Shown: in pieces, positions 1 to 12,859 of the stretch
How positions within the stretch are numbered: position 1 is the first letter of the stretch
Layout: each line of letters starts with the position of its first letter
NCBI RefSeq assembly: GCF_030052815.1
Contig: NC_079494.1
Span: forward strand, 38,860,467 to 38,924,466
Origin: Hevea brasiliensis
Taxonomy: Eukaryota > Streptophyta > Magnoliopsida > Malpighiales > Euphorbiaceae
Length of the DNA: 64,000 bases
Reading direction: 5' to 3'
Notes under the pieces: generated by a model
Database searches by the model: none
Told to the model about the DNA's origin: nothing
Seen by the model: only the letters and a program-made list of their open reading frames with translations
Position numbers and translations under genes: made by a program

Positions 1-1910
1 AACACAGGGGCAGTGGTTAGACACTCCTTATCCTCATCATTATAACTGACTCTATCGAGCTCTCTTCCTGTCCTTTGCATCTTATCCACTTCCCTTTTCC
101 TATTTTTGGTATTGTTGGTATCATTTCAACCTGCTGTACTTATTCCTTAATTTTAGTCCTATCTCATCCTTACACATTTTCCTTCAAAGATGTCTATCCC
201 ATCATCAACTTTAACTTTCTTTTTATTTCTTAGTCTTATCTTGAATACTAGTTTCATTACTTCAAGAATTCTAACCCTATGATTTACTCCTACCAGCACA
301 TTCTTCACCTTATGTAACACTTATAATTACCCATAGAAAATTTTTTTTTTCTTGTATCCCCTTTTTTCCAACTTAACTATCAGAACATTATCATTCCCTA
401 TCAGCCTTAGTAGGAAATTGCTTATCCTGGATGAATATGAGCCCCATAAACTATAAGTTCCATCTGAACTAACACGGCTGTAGGAAATATGTGTCATGCC
501 TTAATTCCAAACAAGATACTTCACGTGTTCATTCTCCTTAATATAATCATATATACTGCCCATAGCTTTCTAAATTTCAACCTCAAATTACCCATCAGCA
601 ACAATTTCATCTATTGAATCTCAACCATAAATAGTACTTCTTCCAGCTCATAGTTTAAAACAGTTGTAAGCCTTAGTAGCTAAATCCTGTCATTACTCTG
701 TTCGTCCTTTCATACTTAATACTAGGTATGCACTTACTGTCATTCTCATATCAGGAAATTATGTATGAATTTGTGCCTACTAAACTCTCAATAACTAGGT
801 CTCCTTGACTCAGTTTTTGTTCCTTATATAACCTTCTAGAACCAAAAGCACAAGCTAAACTTGAAAAGAAAGAAAATATCCTCTTATATTCAACTACACC
901 CGATTGTCATATTATAACGTTTCACCTAAGTTTCTTGGTCTTTATCTCCAAATTTCATCATCTCCTAGAACAATTATGCTCTACCTATAAGTTATCATCT
1001 GCATAAACCCTTTACCGTACCATTTTCCTTCTTGACATAATATTTTATAATTTATTAACTTTACTTATACTCGACCTATGATTCATATCTATCATCGTTT
1101 TTATTGTGCCCTTAACTTTTGTTGATTCCTGAAAGATTTCTCTCACTAATAAATTCTTCCAACACTAATTCCACCCTTATCTAGGGTCATTAATTTGATC
1201 CCTTAGACTGACTTTTATTCAACTTACTGCTTACTAACTTCTCTTTCTCTACCTATTTAGGTAGTCCGCAATACCATCGCACACCTTCTAACATTTACTC
1301 ATTATTATTGTATTCTATACCTCCATCACTTTTCTCACTAATGTGATCCCATTTTGGGTTTTCCATCCTTGTCATTCTCCTTGCCAAGAATAACACTTAG
1401 CCTATCCTATATCTTAACTTTGTTCCTTTTATTATGCGCTCTTTAGGTTGTCCTTTCATTTATTTCCTTTGTCTTACCCAAAATAGAACTTGACTATTCT
1501 ATCCCTGGTTCCATTCTTCTTCCTAACATAATAGCTGTACTTGCTAACTATATCTTTTAGAGTCTCTATCGCGTTATCATATGTCTGTGCTACTCAGATT
1601 TGGTCCTTTGACCACTCTAGCTAGTACTTCCACTAGCATTTAGATTATATTGCATCTGCAATCAATTGCCCAAACTTTCATTCTGCACTTTCTTTATCCA
1701 TTGGCCTTCGTGATTTATCTTCGCTAATTTATTACTCTTAACACTATTATAATTAGATTATACTATTGTTTTGAATAATTTGAAATTAGAAAGGAACTCG
1801 ACAAATTACTGATCATACTTTTATTGTATGATCTCTATTCTTATCCTTTAACTTACATAATACCCTTACTACCTCGAGAACTGATTCTGCAGTAATTTTA
1901 TTTATTATTA

Positions 1911-1942
<32 letters not shown>

Positions 1943-3154
1943 TTCCATGTTTACTCAATTCCAAAACTTAAGATTTCGGGCACCCAAACCCGTCATCCAA
2001 TTCAAAGGATTTACATCCATCGTGATCTGATTATATATGATTCCTATAATAGAACTTGTATCCTCTCCGGGATACCGAGCCAACTACTCTCTACCACACT
2101 CTACGGTCCCATCCGGGACACTATTCCATAAGTCATCATTATCATTAATAACCTTGATCCATTACGAAAGATAGGACTATATCCTAACTTGCTGCAACAA
2201 AGGTACTACATCTACCACCTTGCGTAACCATGTCTATTTAATGACTCTTTTATCATATCATAGCTCTATAAATCATCAATTCATAGTTTCGACCTTCTCT
2301 AGGTAGTAGAGTTGTACTTTATTCCATACTGATACACACAAGGTATACTATTCTCACTCTATAAGTGTCACCTTTACTTTGCAACTAGTCCGAAACCTTT
2401 GGTCTGATGGCAACTCTTGATGAAACTCTAGCTCATCTTTGTCAGTAATCGAGTCACCGACTCTAGTTATCACCCAACCGTGACCTTTCAATATTCTAAC
2501 TCTAAACTCTTAGCCAGAGTTCCCAACTCCTCTGCAAATATAGAACTCGTTGCGGCATAAGCGTACCAAAGCGAAGCCATCTCAAACACCCTCATTATGG
2601 AGCACCACGGGGATGCACGCGACTCTACACAATAATCTCATGTCGATGCATGTCTGCGACTTACAGAGCAGACATCGAGAATATTGTATAGTTACTACGA
2701 TACGTCCTGACAAACTAGGTCTCCTAATTTCTTATCTCTCCTGAATCTTCTATTATCACAAACTTATTCTGACTGGGTCATCTACTGATGACTGCCAGTA
2801 GTGGTATCCTCATCCTTATCTAGGAACAGCTGTACTTTTAAGACTCACTTTTATGTACTCGTGTCTTACACGAAATGGGCACACCATTTAAACCCATACT
2901 GACAAAAATATAACATTTCTTGGAGTACGTATCCTCATGATAGATCTCACATGTCTACTAACTCTATTTCACATTTTTGTGTACTCCACGAAAATCAAGA
3001 CACTAACTGAGGTAATCTTATATTTCCCGAGGTATAACGTAGAATCTAGAAACAAAGAATTACAGAAAAGACGAAAGAATCCTATACTCGCATGTGACTC
3101 CTAGTAGACTCTTCCCAACACTTAGATAATTTTTCCCTATGAATCGGAGCCTAT
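1..3154 (-). mobile_element. Decayed internal region of a minus-strand Ty3/gypsy element (partial)
   Basis: This stretch lies on the internal side of a primer-binding site and LTR (3155-4895), so it should be the 5' internal part of a minus-strand retrotransposon that continues beyond the window. No open frame longer than about 65 codons exists on either strand, and I could not recognise gag or pol motifs. The region is either heavily decayed or belongs to a non-coding derivative (LARD-like). It contains an ATT-type microsatellite near 1896-1943. The element class rests only on the neighbouring PBS and LTR. Confidence 0.5.
1896..1943. repeat. ATT/TTA microsatellite
   Basis: An almost uninterrupted run of ATT triplets with a few imperfect units at its left end. 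It is a simple sequence repeat inside decayed retrotransposon DNA, with no sign of coding or regulatory use. Confidence 0.9.
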
Positions 3155-3166
3155 GCTCTGATACCA
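3155..3166 (-). other. Primer-binding site, initiator tRNA-Met type
   Basis: On the minus strand this reads TGGTATCAGAGC, the standard plant primer-binding site complementary to the 3' end of initiator tRNA-Met. It lies four bases from the LTR edge at 3171. It sets the element orientation (minus) and identifies 3171-4895 as the 5' LTR. Confidence 0.9.
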
Positions 3167-3170
3167 CATT

Positions 3171-4895
3171 TGTCACGTCCCACCCTATGGGCCGGACCGG
3201 CACTAGGACCTGGGCCGGCCTAAAGCCCCAGAGGCCCGTAGTAAGCCTAACTGTTCATTAACCCAACTCGAAGGCCCATTTGGGCCCAATATCAAGAAAA
3301 CAAGCGGACAGTCCGGCCATAAAATGGACTTACCAGCGGGAGTTTTCGACTCACCCGACTGTAAACACAATATATAGTCAATTGGGAGCTCGGCTCACCC
3401 TCCACATACTCATCAACATAATAATAAATGGGAGCTCGGCTCCTCATCCAATCCATCAAACATGCATAGCATATTAAGTTTCTGAGTCCCAAAATAATAA
3501 TTTAGTTTACAGACCCAAATCAAATAACATTTCTAACACATGCGGAAATTCTAAGATTTAACAAGTTTATACAAACGGTAATAATTGACTGCGAGGAGAA
3601 AAGCGAGTTAACCAAAAGAAAATCCTCCTGCTTTGAAAAATATTGAGCAGGAGTGAGCGTTGACTTCGGAGAGTAAAATATCAATTTTAACCATAATCTC
3701 TATAACTATCTAGAACTAATGCACCTGTAGAGTGAAATGCAACATAAACAACATTTTCACATCATAACATCAAAAGGTAATTTGGAGCACTCACACACCT
3801 GTAGTATCAATCATAACATATGGGGTGATCCCTATCTGACTCTCTTAAATCCAACTGGTGCCGGTAATTACTCAAGCTCGGACTTCCACTTAATAACCAA
3901 ATCGAGGTCCCAGTGAATTACTCAAGCGTGACTACCCCTCGAAGAACAGGTCGATGAATTACTCAAGCGTGACTACCCGTCCTATCCATAGTCCACACCA
4001 CATCACACGCACGCCAACGCACGCACTGCTGCTCCAAATTACCACAACAACATCCATGGCATATTAACGATTATGAATGCAACATAAATCGTGCCTAGAG
4101 TTTAACTAAATAAATATATGCATATAAGTGATGCATGGGCATCTTGAACATATAATAATATCGAAATTACAATTAAAATTAATATTTTACTCACGGACTT
4201 GACGACAAATTCTTGTGGCGGTGGGCGGAGGAAGAAAGGCATCGGCTCACTGATAATCATATTACATTTATTTAATACAATCTGACTCAATACAAACAAA
4301 GAAAAAGACCAATTACGTCCTAAGTCGTGCCGAAAATCCGGCAGAGTCTCCCCTATACCTAGGACCTACCCAACCTGCAAAAGGGTTCAAAACACACTTC
4401 TATACTCACAATCCATATATCAACAGTTCAATCATATCACACAGCCCCTCCTGGGCCCATCAAATCAATCATTCATCACAATATGTAAAATTTCAATTTA
4501 GTCCTTATAATTGATCATTTTTGCAAAAACTGCACAATAAGCTCTAAAAATTATAAAACTCTGCCCCGCGGTCCTTAGAAATATTACTAAGCTATTGCAA
4601 AAAGAATCGTAATTTTCTAAGCTACCACGAATATTTTATGGATTTTCAATCCTATTTAAGCACTAGAAAATTACGAAAAAGAAAGGTTCGGGTTTACCTT
4701 TGCCGATTCCGACTTGAGAACGCTCGGGATGCACGACAATGGTGGGGTAGCCAAAACCTCGATCCAATTCGGAGACTTTTCCAGTAGTTGGTGCATGCGG
4801 GAAATTCACAGATCCGGACAACTGTCAAATTTTCGCGAATTGAGGATGCCTACACGAAGCCCAATAATAATATATAAAAAATCAGGGGTGTTACA
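3171..4895 (-). mobile_element. 5' LTR of minus-strand gypsy element (1.7 kb)
   Basis: The LTR runs from TGTCACG (3171) to TGTTACA (4895), inverted TG...CA ends like those of the other gypsy LTRs in this window, and abuts the PBS at 3155-3166. It has a GC-rich left edge. Three diverged copies of an AATTACTCAAGC motif occur at about 3866-3972. An 8-bp perfect inverted repeat (arms 3625-3632 and 3646-3653) sits about 450 bp from the edge. In the element sense this hairpin is followed by a pyrimidine tract and CAG (complement 3589-3591), and a donor-like GGTAAAC lies at complement 4692-4698. The partner LTR is outside the window. Confidence 0.8.
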
Positions 4896-6397
4896 AATTC
4901 TTAAGGGTTTCTTGAAGAAAAATAATGAAAAAATAAAGAAGAAAGAAGGAGATGGGAGAAAGCTTGCCGAATTGAAGAAATAGAGTGAGAGTTTTTTTTT
5001 TTCTTTGGTTCTCCTGTTCTCCCTTTCTATCTTTCCAAATTTATGATGGAGGGTATTTATAGGGATCTGGTTTAGAGTTCTAGGGAGCTAGGTAATGCAA
5101 TTCCTAGGGAGTTTAGAAGTACTAATGAGATAGAAATAAAAACAAGGATTTGGATAAGTAGAAATAAATAGTGATAAAAAAAATAAAATTAGATAGGGAT
5201 AGGAGGGAAAATTTGCATGGGAAAGGGAAGAGCGAGAGGTTGAGTGGGAAAGGGAGAAGGAAAGAGAGGGAGACTCTTCCTAATTAAATTCTTTCTTTTT
5301 TATTAAAAATAAAAGAAATAAAAAAATGATGGACTTTTATTCATTTAATTGGAAAAATCCCTACTAGGCCTTATTGGCTTTAGAGAGTCCAATTAGGTCC
5401 AATTAATTTTTTTTAATAAAACAAATTCTCAAAATTAATTTAAACAAAAGTAAATTTCATTTAAATTTTATTAAATTTTTTTTACTCTTTTAAATTATTT
5501 TCTTCAAAAGACATGCTGTACATATGATTATTCATTTTTAATATTACTAAATCTATCTTACAGTCATATAATTTTTTCATTATTGAGTTTCTCACGACCT
5601 CAACGCACATGCCCATGAGGTCACATAAATAGGGGTCTATAATATTTAACATTATATTATATCTTATATATAAATTTTGCATTTATACATTATATTTATT
5701 AGTGAGATATATTATATTGTGACACTTTTTCTCATAAAATAATTTTAATCATTAATCATAATAGTTGTATAAAAGAAATATCCATTGTTAGAGTTTACCC
5801 AAATACACAAGTTACACTTTCTATATGATCAATGGAATTTTTCTTAAAAGGTTGAAAACTACCTTTCAAGTCTTCACTACAATGAGGTAGTAGTTTTTTT
5901 TTTTTTTTTTTTTCTCTATTTCCTTTTTATTGATTTGAGTTATGACCATTGAATTAATAATATATTACATATGTTGTTTCAAATAGCTAAATTCCTTGAC
6001 CAACGTTTTAGTATTAGATGGTCAATTTTAAATATTTTCTTATAATGAATTAACATTTCTTTTTCAATTAAATAATGATTAATGATAGAATTAAAATTTT
6101 GATTTAAATGGCTTCTTATTTTTTGCTTATAAATAGTTGATACTTTATGACATTTGGGACACACCACCGAAAAAAAAATCATTAGAAAAATTTTTTATTC
6201 TTATATTCTTCTCTCAAATTCTTTTTTAGATTTTTCTTGTTTTTATTCAAGATTTATTGGTTTCGATTCTTAAAATTTATTTATATTTCTACTGATTCCC
6301 AGTTCTCAATAATGTTAGAAAAAGTTCATTGAATCTTAAGAGATAGTGGCTTGTGCTAGAATTATGTCATCATGCCTCGAATTAATATTTTGATTAT
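4896..6397. other. AT-rich spacer between two retrotransposons
   Basis: About 1.5 kb with no credible gene. It is purine-rich at 4896-5280 and strongly AT-rich after that, with an oligo(T) tract near 5891-5913. Short open frames here have no recognisable motifs. It is probably the pre-insertion host sequence of the flanking elements or an older, unrecognisable repeat. Confidence 0.5.
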
Positions 6398-6402
6398 CCA
6401 TC

Positions 6403-7062
6403 TATTTTCTCAGAAAACAATTTGGCTGGCTAATAGCTTAGAAATTGCAGGAGTGTGAGATATTGAGTGTATTAACTGTGCACTTTTTTGACTTCTCTCA
6501 ATGGTTGTGGGAACTTAACTAGGCTGAATGCAGCTTCGTCAAAAATGTCACTTTAAATAGACAATTAAAGTAACAAGAAATTATATTAATTACTGAAAAT
6601 TTAAGTATAAGGTTTTGGAAATAAATGCAAGGCTTTAGAAAATAGAAAGACAGATAAAAGTAAAGATAAATACACTGCTGGAGTCTATAGTTGATTGATT
6701 GATTGAGTAGTTGGTCCCCTTTAACATTGCATAGCAGAGCATATTTATAGCAGTACCTAACTGTTCCTGTGAAGGTTTTAGAACTAGCATTTGCTCACAT
6801 CTCATGTCTTTTTGCAACTTCCAAGCATTTGTTCTCTTAACCACTGATAACTTGCCCATGATCTGGTAACTCCCTTTAGTTGATTAATCCTTATAACTCT
6901 CTTCTGATAACTATTCAAAAATAATACCTAAATATTTAATTCAGGCCTCATAATTAAATTAATATAACAAAATTAATTAAATTAATTTCACTAAAAAATA
7001 ATTTAATTAATCGTGGGCCTAAAATAATTAATGAGCTAATTAAATTATTTTTTGTGCAAATA
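6403..7062 (-). mobile_element. 3' LTR of the Tat-lineage element
   Basis: This 660-bp sequence matches 21515-22614 once the nested MITE there is removed, for example around ATTTGGCTGGCTAA and TGATTGATTGAT. Its ends, TATTT at the left and AAATA at the right, form a short inverted repeat rather than the usual TG...CA. They were placed by where the two LTRs stop matching and by the CCATC target duplication. A polypyrimidine run at 7063-7073, a purine tract in the element sense, adjoins its inner edge. Confidence 0.8.
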
Positions 7063-7073
7063 ATTACCCCCCG
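7063..7073 (-). other. Polypurine tract of the Tat-lineage element
   Basis: On the minus strand this reads as a short G-run followed by TAAT, directly next to the 3' LTR. It is in the expected place for the primer of plus-strand DNA synthesis. Confidence 0.6.
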
Positions 7074-7934
7074 CATATTGATTGGCTGATGAGGTCATTC
7101 TAATATGGTTAATTTATCTTTAAACACTTGAACCCACTCCTCTATTACCAAAATAATTCATCGTAATTTTACCTGCAGGCTACCACTTAATCTATTAGGA
7201 ATTTAAATTCAATCTTTATGAACTCTCCTAATCCCAATAGACTTCTATCAAAAGTTTAATAAGTCTTTTTATCTTCCCACATAACTATTACTAGCACTTT
7301 AATTACTTTCTCTTGTACTGCAATTCATCTCCTTCTTCCCTCTCAAATCTTCTCAAAGAAAACCCACCTATCTCTTCTTTTAAGCTTTCTCTTACCAAGA
7401 CCATAAGCTTATAAAGAGAAACCAAAGTTCATATCCTTTCTTTCCTCTCTCTCGTTCTTTCTCTTTGTCACACTACCTCTCTTCATCGCGTGATTCTTGT
7501 ATTTTCATCCTTGCCATTCGATAACCACCCGTCAGTCATCATCTTTGTGGCGTATCGTCCTCACTATCACCTTGTGGTTTTAGTAATCATTCACCAGTTA
7601 TCTCTTTGTGGCATAACATCAGTAACCATTGCTTCGTGGCATCCATTGTGTGATTTCACACCACTTGGACTTTACCCATTTGCACATTCAGTACTTCTTC
7701 TTCCCCATTTCAATTTTAGGCTTTCTTTTGAACCAATCTTGGCTATGATAGCCATTTCTTGGTAATATGAGTATTGGGTATTATTGATTTACATGAAATT
7801 TTTAGAAATTTGAGAAGGATTTGAAAAGAACTATAAATACCATAAATTTTATTTCTTCGAAGATGAAATTGGTACTTTGTGCTATCTTGACTCTTTTTGT
7901 GCACTTAGAGTATATTGGATAACTTGGTTGCATT

Positions 7935-10900
7935 ATGCTTATCTTTAGATTTTTTGCTATCAATATGTCATCCACTGCACCTAGCAATGCACCTATTATA
8001 TCACCTGTCATCGCACCTAGCACTGCACCTGGCACATTTGGTACAGCACCTAGTGCCACTTTTGGTACAGCACTTGCTATTTCACCAAGTACTTTATTTG
8101 GTATAGCACCTCGCATATTACTTGGTACTAGTGCTGGTGCAATATCCCCTCTTATGGTATCTCCTCTAAGTTCTTCTATTCTAAGACATAATGCCTTTTC
8201 TAACCTAAAGGTTTTCTCTCCTCCCAGCTTCCCATCGTCTAGTATTAACCCTTTCTCCATAGTAATTAAAGGTAAGAAAATTTTTACTACACCTGTTCAT
8301 TTTTGTATCAATTGTTGCAATTGTGTTTCTGTGTTTCCCTGCTAGTTGTGTTTGTTGCTTTTTTCTCAAAGATTGGCCTTTATTTTAATAGGCCAATTTT
8401 TTGTTCCTTCCCGATGCAGGGGAAACTCTGTCAAAATTTTTTCTGACCAAGTGCTGTCATTATTTCCACAGGTGCTGCTTAGGATTCTCTTCATTTGGTA
8501 ATTCTTCAAGTGTTGGGCCTTCCTCCACCAGTTCATCCATGATAGTAAGTGTTTTTACCTTATTTATAATTTCCCTGGCCACTTCCCCTTATGTTCCTTT
8601 AACTTTTCCTTTCTTTGTTTCTACAAAACTTGGGCATGGCTAATGCTAGTATTGGACCACTGTATACCTCTACTAACCTTCCAGGTCCTTCTTTTTCTCT
8701 CAGCAAGGTAGATGAACTACTAGTTTGGTAGACCCTAAAAGGCCATCCAAAAATCAAGGGAAAAAAAAATCTTGGCCAAGATACACACCTGTGTGGGCCG
8801 AGTGGATTGATAAACTTTCTCCCATATACTTGAGCCTTTGGCAGAAGGTTGGCATTAAGAATTTCATTTACTTAACTTGCTTTGCTCCTTTATTTTGCCC
8901 TGGATTGATTTCGGGTTCTCTTTAGTTTTGGTCCTGCACCTGTAACTCCTTCATCTTACCTATGAGACATAGGTCCATAACCTTAAAGGACGTATACCTA
9001 CCAGTGATTGGTGGTAATGCACCTTGTTTAATTATAGAGCCTGAGCCAAAATATCAACACAAGGGGAAGTTTACTTCTTATGCTGCTCTGATCTTCATCA
9101 AGACAGGTACCACTACTACTAACCACTTCATTTTTATTTGGTGCCTCCTATCTAAGTACTTGTTTTGTCCTACATCTAGTCGTCCTTCTGTTGAGCTTCT
9201 TCCTTTGGCTTGTTTCATAGCCATAGGAGGTGAGTGCGCTTTGGGGAGTATGCTTCTTGGCTCTTTTTATCAGGTACTGGCTCAGATGACTCTTGATACT
9301 CCCCTGAGTAAAGTGAATGGGAGTTTCTAGGTGGTCCCATTATGGCTCCTCTCTTACTTCCCTCAGCTGTCAAATACTCTTCTAGCTCTTTTGAATAAGG
9401 TATTTAGGTCTAAGGTTGTATCCTCTACCTGTAACTAGAGTACTGATCAGGTGTTCTAGTTTTTCCTCAGCATATCTCCCAGAGGCTATGACGACTTTAC
9501 ACCCTTCATCTCTTTAGAGGATCTCGCTTTTCTTCAGCTACCGTAATGGTTGAACCGAAGTAATGCGCCTTCTAATGAGACTGCTATCTCTTTTATTATT
9601 GTGAGGCCTTTACATACTAGGGCTACCTTTGGTATCCTACTAGGAGTGACTCACCCAGGACTGGAGCTATATATGCCTTCTCTCTAGTGTCGATAATTTG
9701 GTTTGATTCAGGGCATCCCATCCTCAGTGCCTTCCTATAACCTAGTTGATGGGACCAGATCTTTTTTCCTTCAAGACCAAATCATTCTCCATTCATACAA
9801 TGACTCTAGGCTTTGTGAGATAGGTCAGTTGTGTTTGGATTCTTCCCTTGCCTCTACTGCTCTTGCCTTCCATAGTTGGTGGACTTGCAGATTCCAAGAT
9901 TTTGTAATGGCTTAGATTCCACTAGGTAACTCTTTCACCTTATTTCTGTTTCTTTTATATGTATTCACTTTTAACTTGCTGTCTTTTACAGGTGCTTCAC
10001 TTATTTCTCGATCCGTCCAAAAATAAAAGGTGGCCCCTTCTTAGCTATCTCCTTCTGCTAAGAAAGTAAAGTCCATCTCACCACATTTCAAGCCTAAGGA
10101 TCAGAGCATTTCACCTTCTGCTACCAGACTAGAGAAAGATCCTTCTATCTCTAGTGTTCCTAAGCACTTAGGCTGTACGACTCTAAGGACTAAAGGTCCT
10201 AAGACCTCTGCCTTGAGTCTTGTTGTGATCCCTATTGCCTTGGACTCTAACTATGCTGATTCCTCAGAGAGCACTTCCACCATGGATATCTTTTTTTCTT
10301 AGGATACTATTTCTAGTGATGGTGGAAGGACTACTACACCTACCCTTATCAAAGGGGTGATACCAAGGTAGTAAAGGAGGCTGATTCTCCAAATGATGTG
10401 CACTTTACTTCTCTTCTTAAGGTTTGTGACTTCATCCTTTATGTATTTTTTGTTTCATCTTATTGTACTAACTTTCTCTTTCATACAAGTACCAAACCCT
10501 CAGGTCGTGATGGCTTCTGTTGTTGCTACTACTTTTATTATAGCATCGGTTAATGAGCCTAATGCTGTTGTTACACCAACTGCTCCTGCATCTCCACTTA
10601 TCTGCTTATAGACTATAACTGATTCTCTGTCATTCCTAGATCTCTCATTCTTTACTGATCTCGACATCGATTCTACTAGTTCTTCCCTTAGACCCTCAGC
10701 ATTTGCTGTTATTATGGCTAAGGGGAGAATGAACCTTCTGCTCACTTTAGAGATTAGTAACCTTTTTGAGGATCTGCAGGGCGTAATACTATCTTCACTT
10801 TCTACTTTGGCAGCTTCTGAGCCATCTGGGCAGTTTATTGACTTTTGAGTTCAGTTGTCTAATTTGTTCCTCGACCACTTGGATAGGATGAGGATAGCCA

Positions 10901-11088
10901 AATTTTTAACTAAGGAGATTCAAGAGTTTATGTCTCGGAAGACTAGTCTTCACTTACTGGCGAATCAGACCAACTCTCAGGTGAGCATGGCTCAAGAGAA
11001 GAAAGAGGAGATTACTGCATTGGATCAGTGGTTACTTGAGTTAGAGGCTGAGATTGCCCAGGTAAAGGCTAGTGGGCCTTATTACTAG
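7935..11088 (+). pseudogene. Decayed plant mobile domain (PMD) gene, antisense within the Tat element
   Basis: Between integrase and the 3' LTR, the strand opposite gag-pol carries scattered coding blocks. An Ala/Pro/Ser/Thr-rich N-terminus (7964-8260) has repeated APST/APGT units. Then come WAEWIDKLSPIYLSLWQ (about 8798-8848), FGPAPVTPSSY (about 8928-8960), TLKDVYLPVIGG (8979-9014), a hydrophobic block ending in GECALGSMLLGSFYQVL (9231-9281) and VVPLWLLSYFPQL (9332-9370). This order resembles the plant mobile domain found in MAIN-like proteins and some transposons. A Glu-rich helical C-terminus is at 10855-11088. Stops and frameshifts separate the blocks, and intron-like GT...AG joints occur (for example 8271 to about 8420). 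The family call is from motif memory; a domain search would decide it. Confidence 0.6.
7964..8150 (+). repeat. Degenerate short tandem repeat in the PMD-gene N-terminus
   Basis: Units resembling GCACCTAGCACTGCACCTGG recur many times, each encoding Ala-Pro-Ser/Gly-Thr on the plus strand. This explains the long low-complexity frames on both strands here. It is a repeat within the antisense pseudogene, not an independent feature. Confidence 0.7.
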
Positions 11089-11639
11089 ATCAGGTTACAG
11101 AGATGTGGGTGGACGATACCTAGAGCAATAGGAAGATAGATGTTGAAGGCAAGTTTCTGAACGTGGCATTTCCTTAGATGGAGCTTCAGATTTTCTTTCT
11201 TCTAGTTGTAGCCGTTGGTCATCTATCCAAGCAACTCTTCTATCCCTATTTTAGATCTGATTTGATATTTGTACTTTTATGGGATATAGTATAGTGTACT
11301 AAATGATAGTTATTTGGCAGCTTTTGATGAATATTTAGCTATGGATTTGCTCTTTCATTTACGTTAGTGGCTGATAGGCCTACTTTTACATCGTTGCTTT
11401 ATCTTTTTACGTGTGAATACATTGAAAACATTATCGTATATCGGCTTTATCTATTCTAGTGCTCGTAAGAATCTTCAAGAAAATCATGGGGTCGATTAGG
11501 TAGGGCCATAGGTTTGGCTCTAGCTTCCCTCCTCTGGCTGCTCTGTATTTCCCACATAGTGGAAGAATATTTCTTTAGGTACTTACTATTAATTGCCTTT
11601 TTATGTGGCTCCCTTGTAAGGCTAGCCAACCAATATGCA

Positions 11640-12760
11640 TTTCCTCTAAGTACCCGGTGCACTCAAAAGGGTCCTTCCTAAGTCAGAGACCATTGGTTAA
11701 ATTTTCTATCTTTGGCACCTACTAGTAGTATAGTTTTATAGACCAAGTCACCTTCCTGAAAGTTCTATCTTTGAATCCTTTTACCGTAAATCCTAGAGAC
11801 CTTTTTCTTTTATGCCACCATATAATTAAAGGCCTGCATGTGAACTTCATTTAATTCTTTTAACTCCATAGCAATTGAATCCATATATTCTCCTAGACTC
11901 AAGTCATTCAGTCTTGCCACCCAAAATGAGGGAACTATTACCTCCATGGGAAAGACAGCATCATGCCCATAGGTTTGGGCAAAAGGGCTTAGTTTTGTTA
12001 CATCTTTCATAGACATTCTGTATGCCCACAGGCTCTGACAGTATCTAATGCCACTCCCCTAGGTTCTCTTAGATCATCTTTTCTAGAACACCTATCAATA
12101 TTTTATTGGATGCTTCTACCTTTCTATTGGCTTGAGCATAGTATGGAGTTGAAGTGAGTACTTTTATACCATAATCTTCTCCAAAGTCTTTCATGTCCAG
12201 CCCAATAAACATAATCCTTTGGTCAGTTGTGATAGTCTGAGAAATTTTGAACATTTGTATGATATGTTCTTTGATGAAGTCAATTACATCCCTTTATTCA
12301 ACTTTCTTCATAGGTACCGCTACCCACTTGGTGAAGTAATCTATTGTAACAATGATAAAAGTGTGTCCCACTGAAGACGCAGGGTGGATCATTCCAATGA
12401 GATCTATTGCCTAGCCTTTGAATGGCTAAGGCTTTAAGATGGGGTGCATTCCCTTTGTTGGCCTTCTCCTAACTGCACCATACTTCTGGTGCTATTGGCA
12501 TCCATTAGCATAGGTTATACAATCTTTTAGGATTTTTTAATAACTGTGCCTTCTAATAAGCCATTTCATTTTCACCCCTGCCTAGTGTGCCCTACAGATA
12601 CCTTCATGCACCTATTACATCACCCTTAAAGCCTCAGAAGGACTAAGGCATCGAAGTAACAAGTTGTTTTAGCCTTTTTGAAATAATTCTCCTTCTAATA
12701 ACAAATAGTTCAAGGCTTATTTTTTGATGCAGTGAGATACTTTAGCCACAAGATTCTCCA
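11640..12760 (-). pseudogene. Integrase remnant of the Tat-lineage element
   Basis: Minus-strand fragments cover an integrase. TITTDQ and a TSTPYYAQAN segment followed by VEASNK (12254-12069) carry the second catalytic Asp and the Glu of the DDE triad. The downstream piece, TYGHDAVFPMEVIVPS (12016-11810), is the typical Tat/gypsy post-core segment. Several in-frame stops and at least one frameshift separate the fragments, including the zinc-binding part upstream (12760-12400). It once joined cDNA to the host chromosome; it is non-functional now. Confidence 0.75.
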
Positions 12761-12859
12761 GGTACCTCATCAGCAAGGTCCTTCAATCATCAGTAATAAT
12801 CAGGTTAGAGGTAAATGATCAACTAGAATACCTCTTTCCTTGATGGATTAGTGTTTCCT

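Noticed and set aside
4714..4983. 89-codon plus-strand frame across the LTR edge at 4895
   Set aside because: It crosses the LTR boundary, has a Lys-rich low-complexity end and no known motif.
5891..5913. Oligo(T) run as a possible poly(A) tail of a minus-strand retroposon
   Set aside because: No source-gene or SINE/LINE sequence was recognised next to it and no target duplication was found; plain oligo(T) tracts are common here.
7802..8260. 152-codon minus-strand frame with repeated GAVP/GALLGA
   Set aside because: It is the reverse reading of the Ala/Pro/Thr-rich repeat of the antisense PMD gene. No Tat gag-pol motif is seen here.
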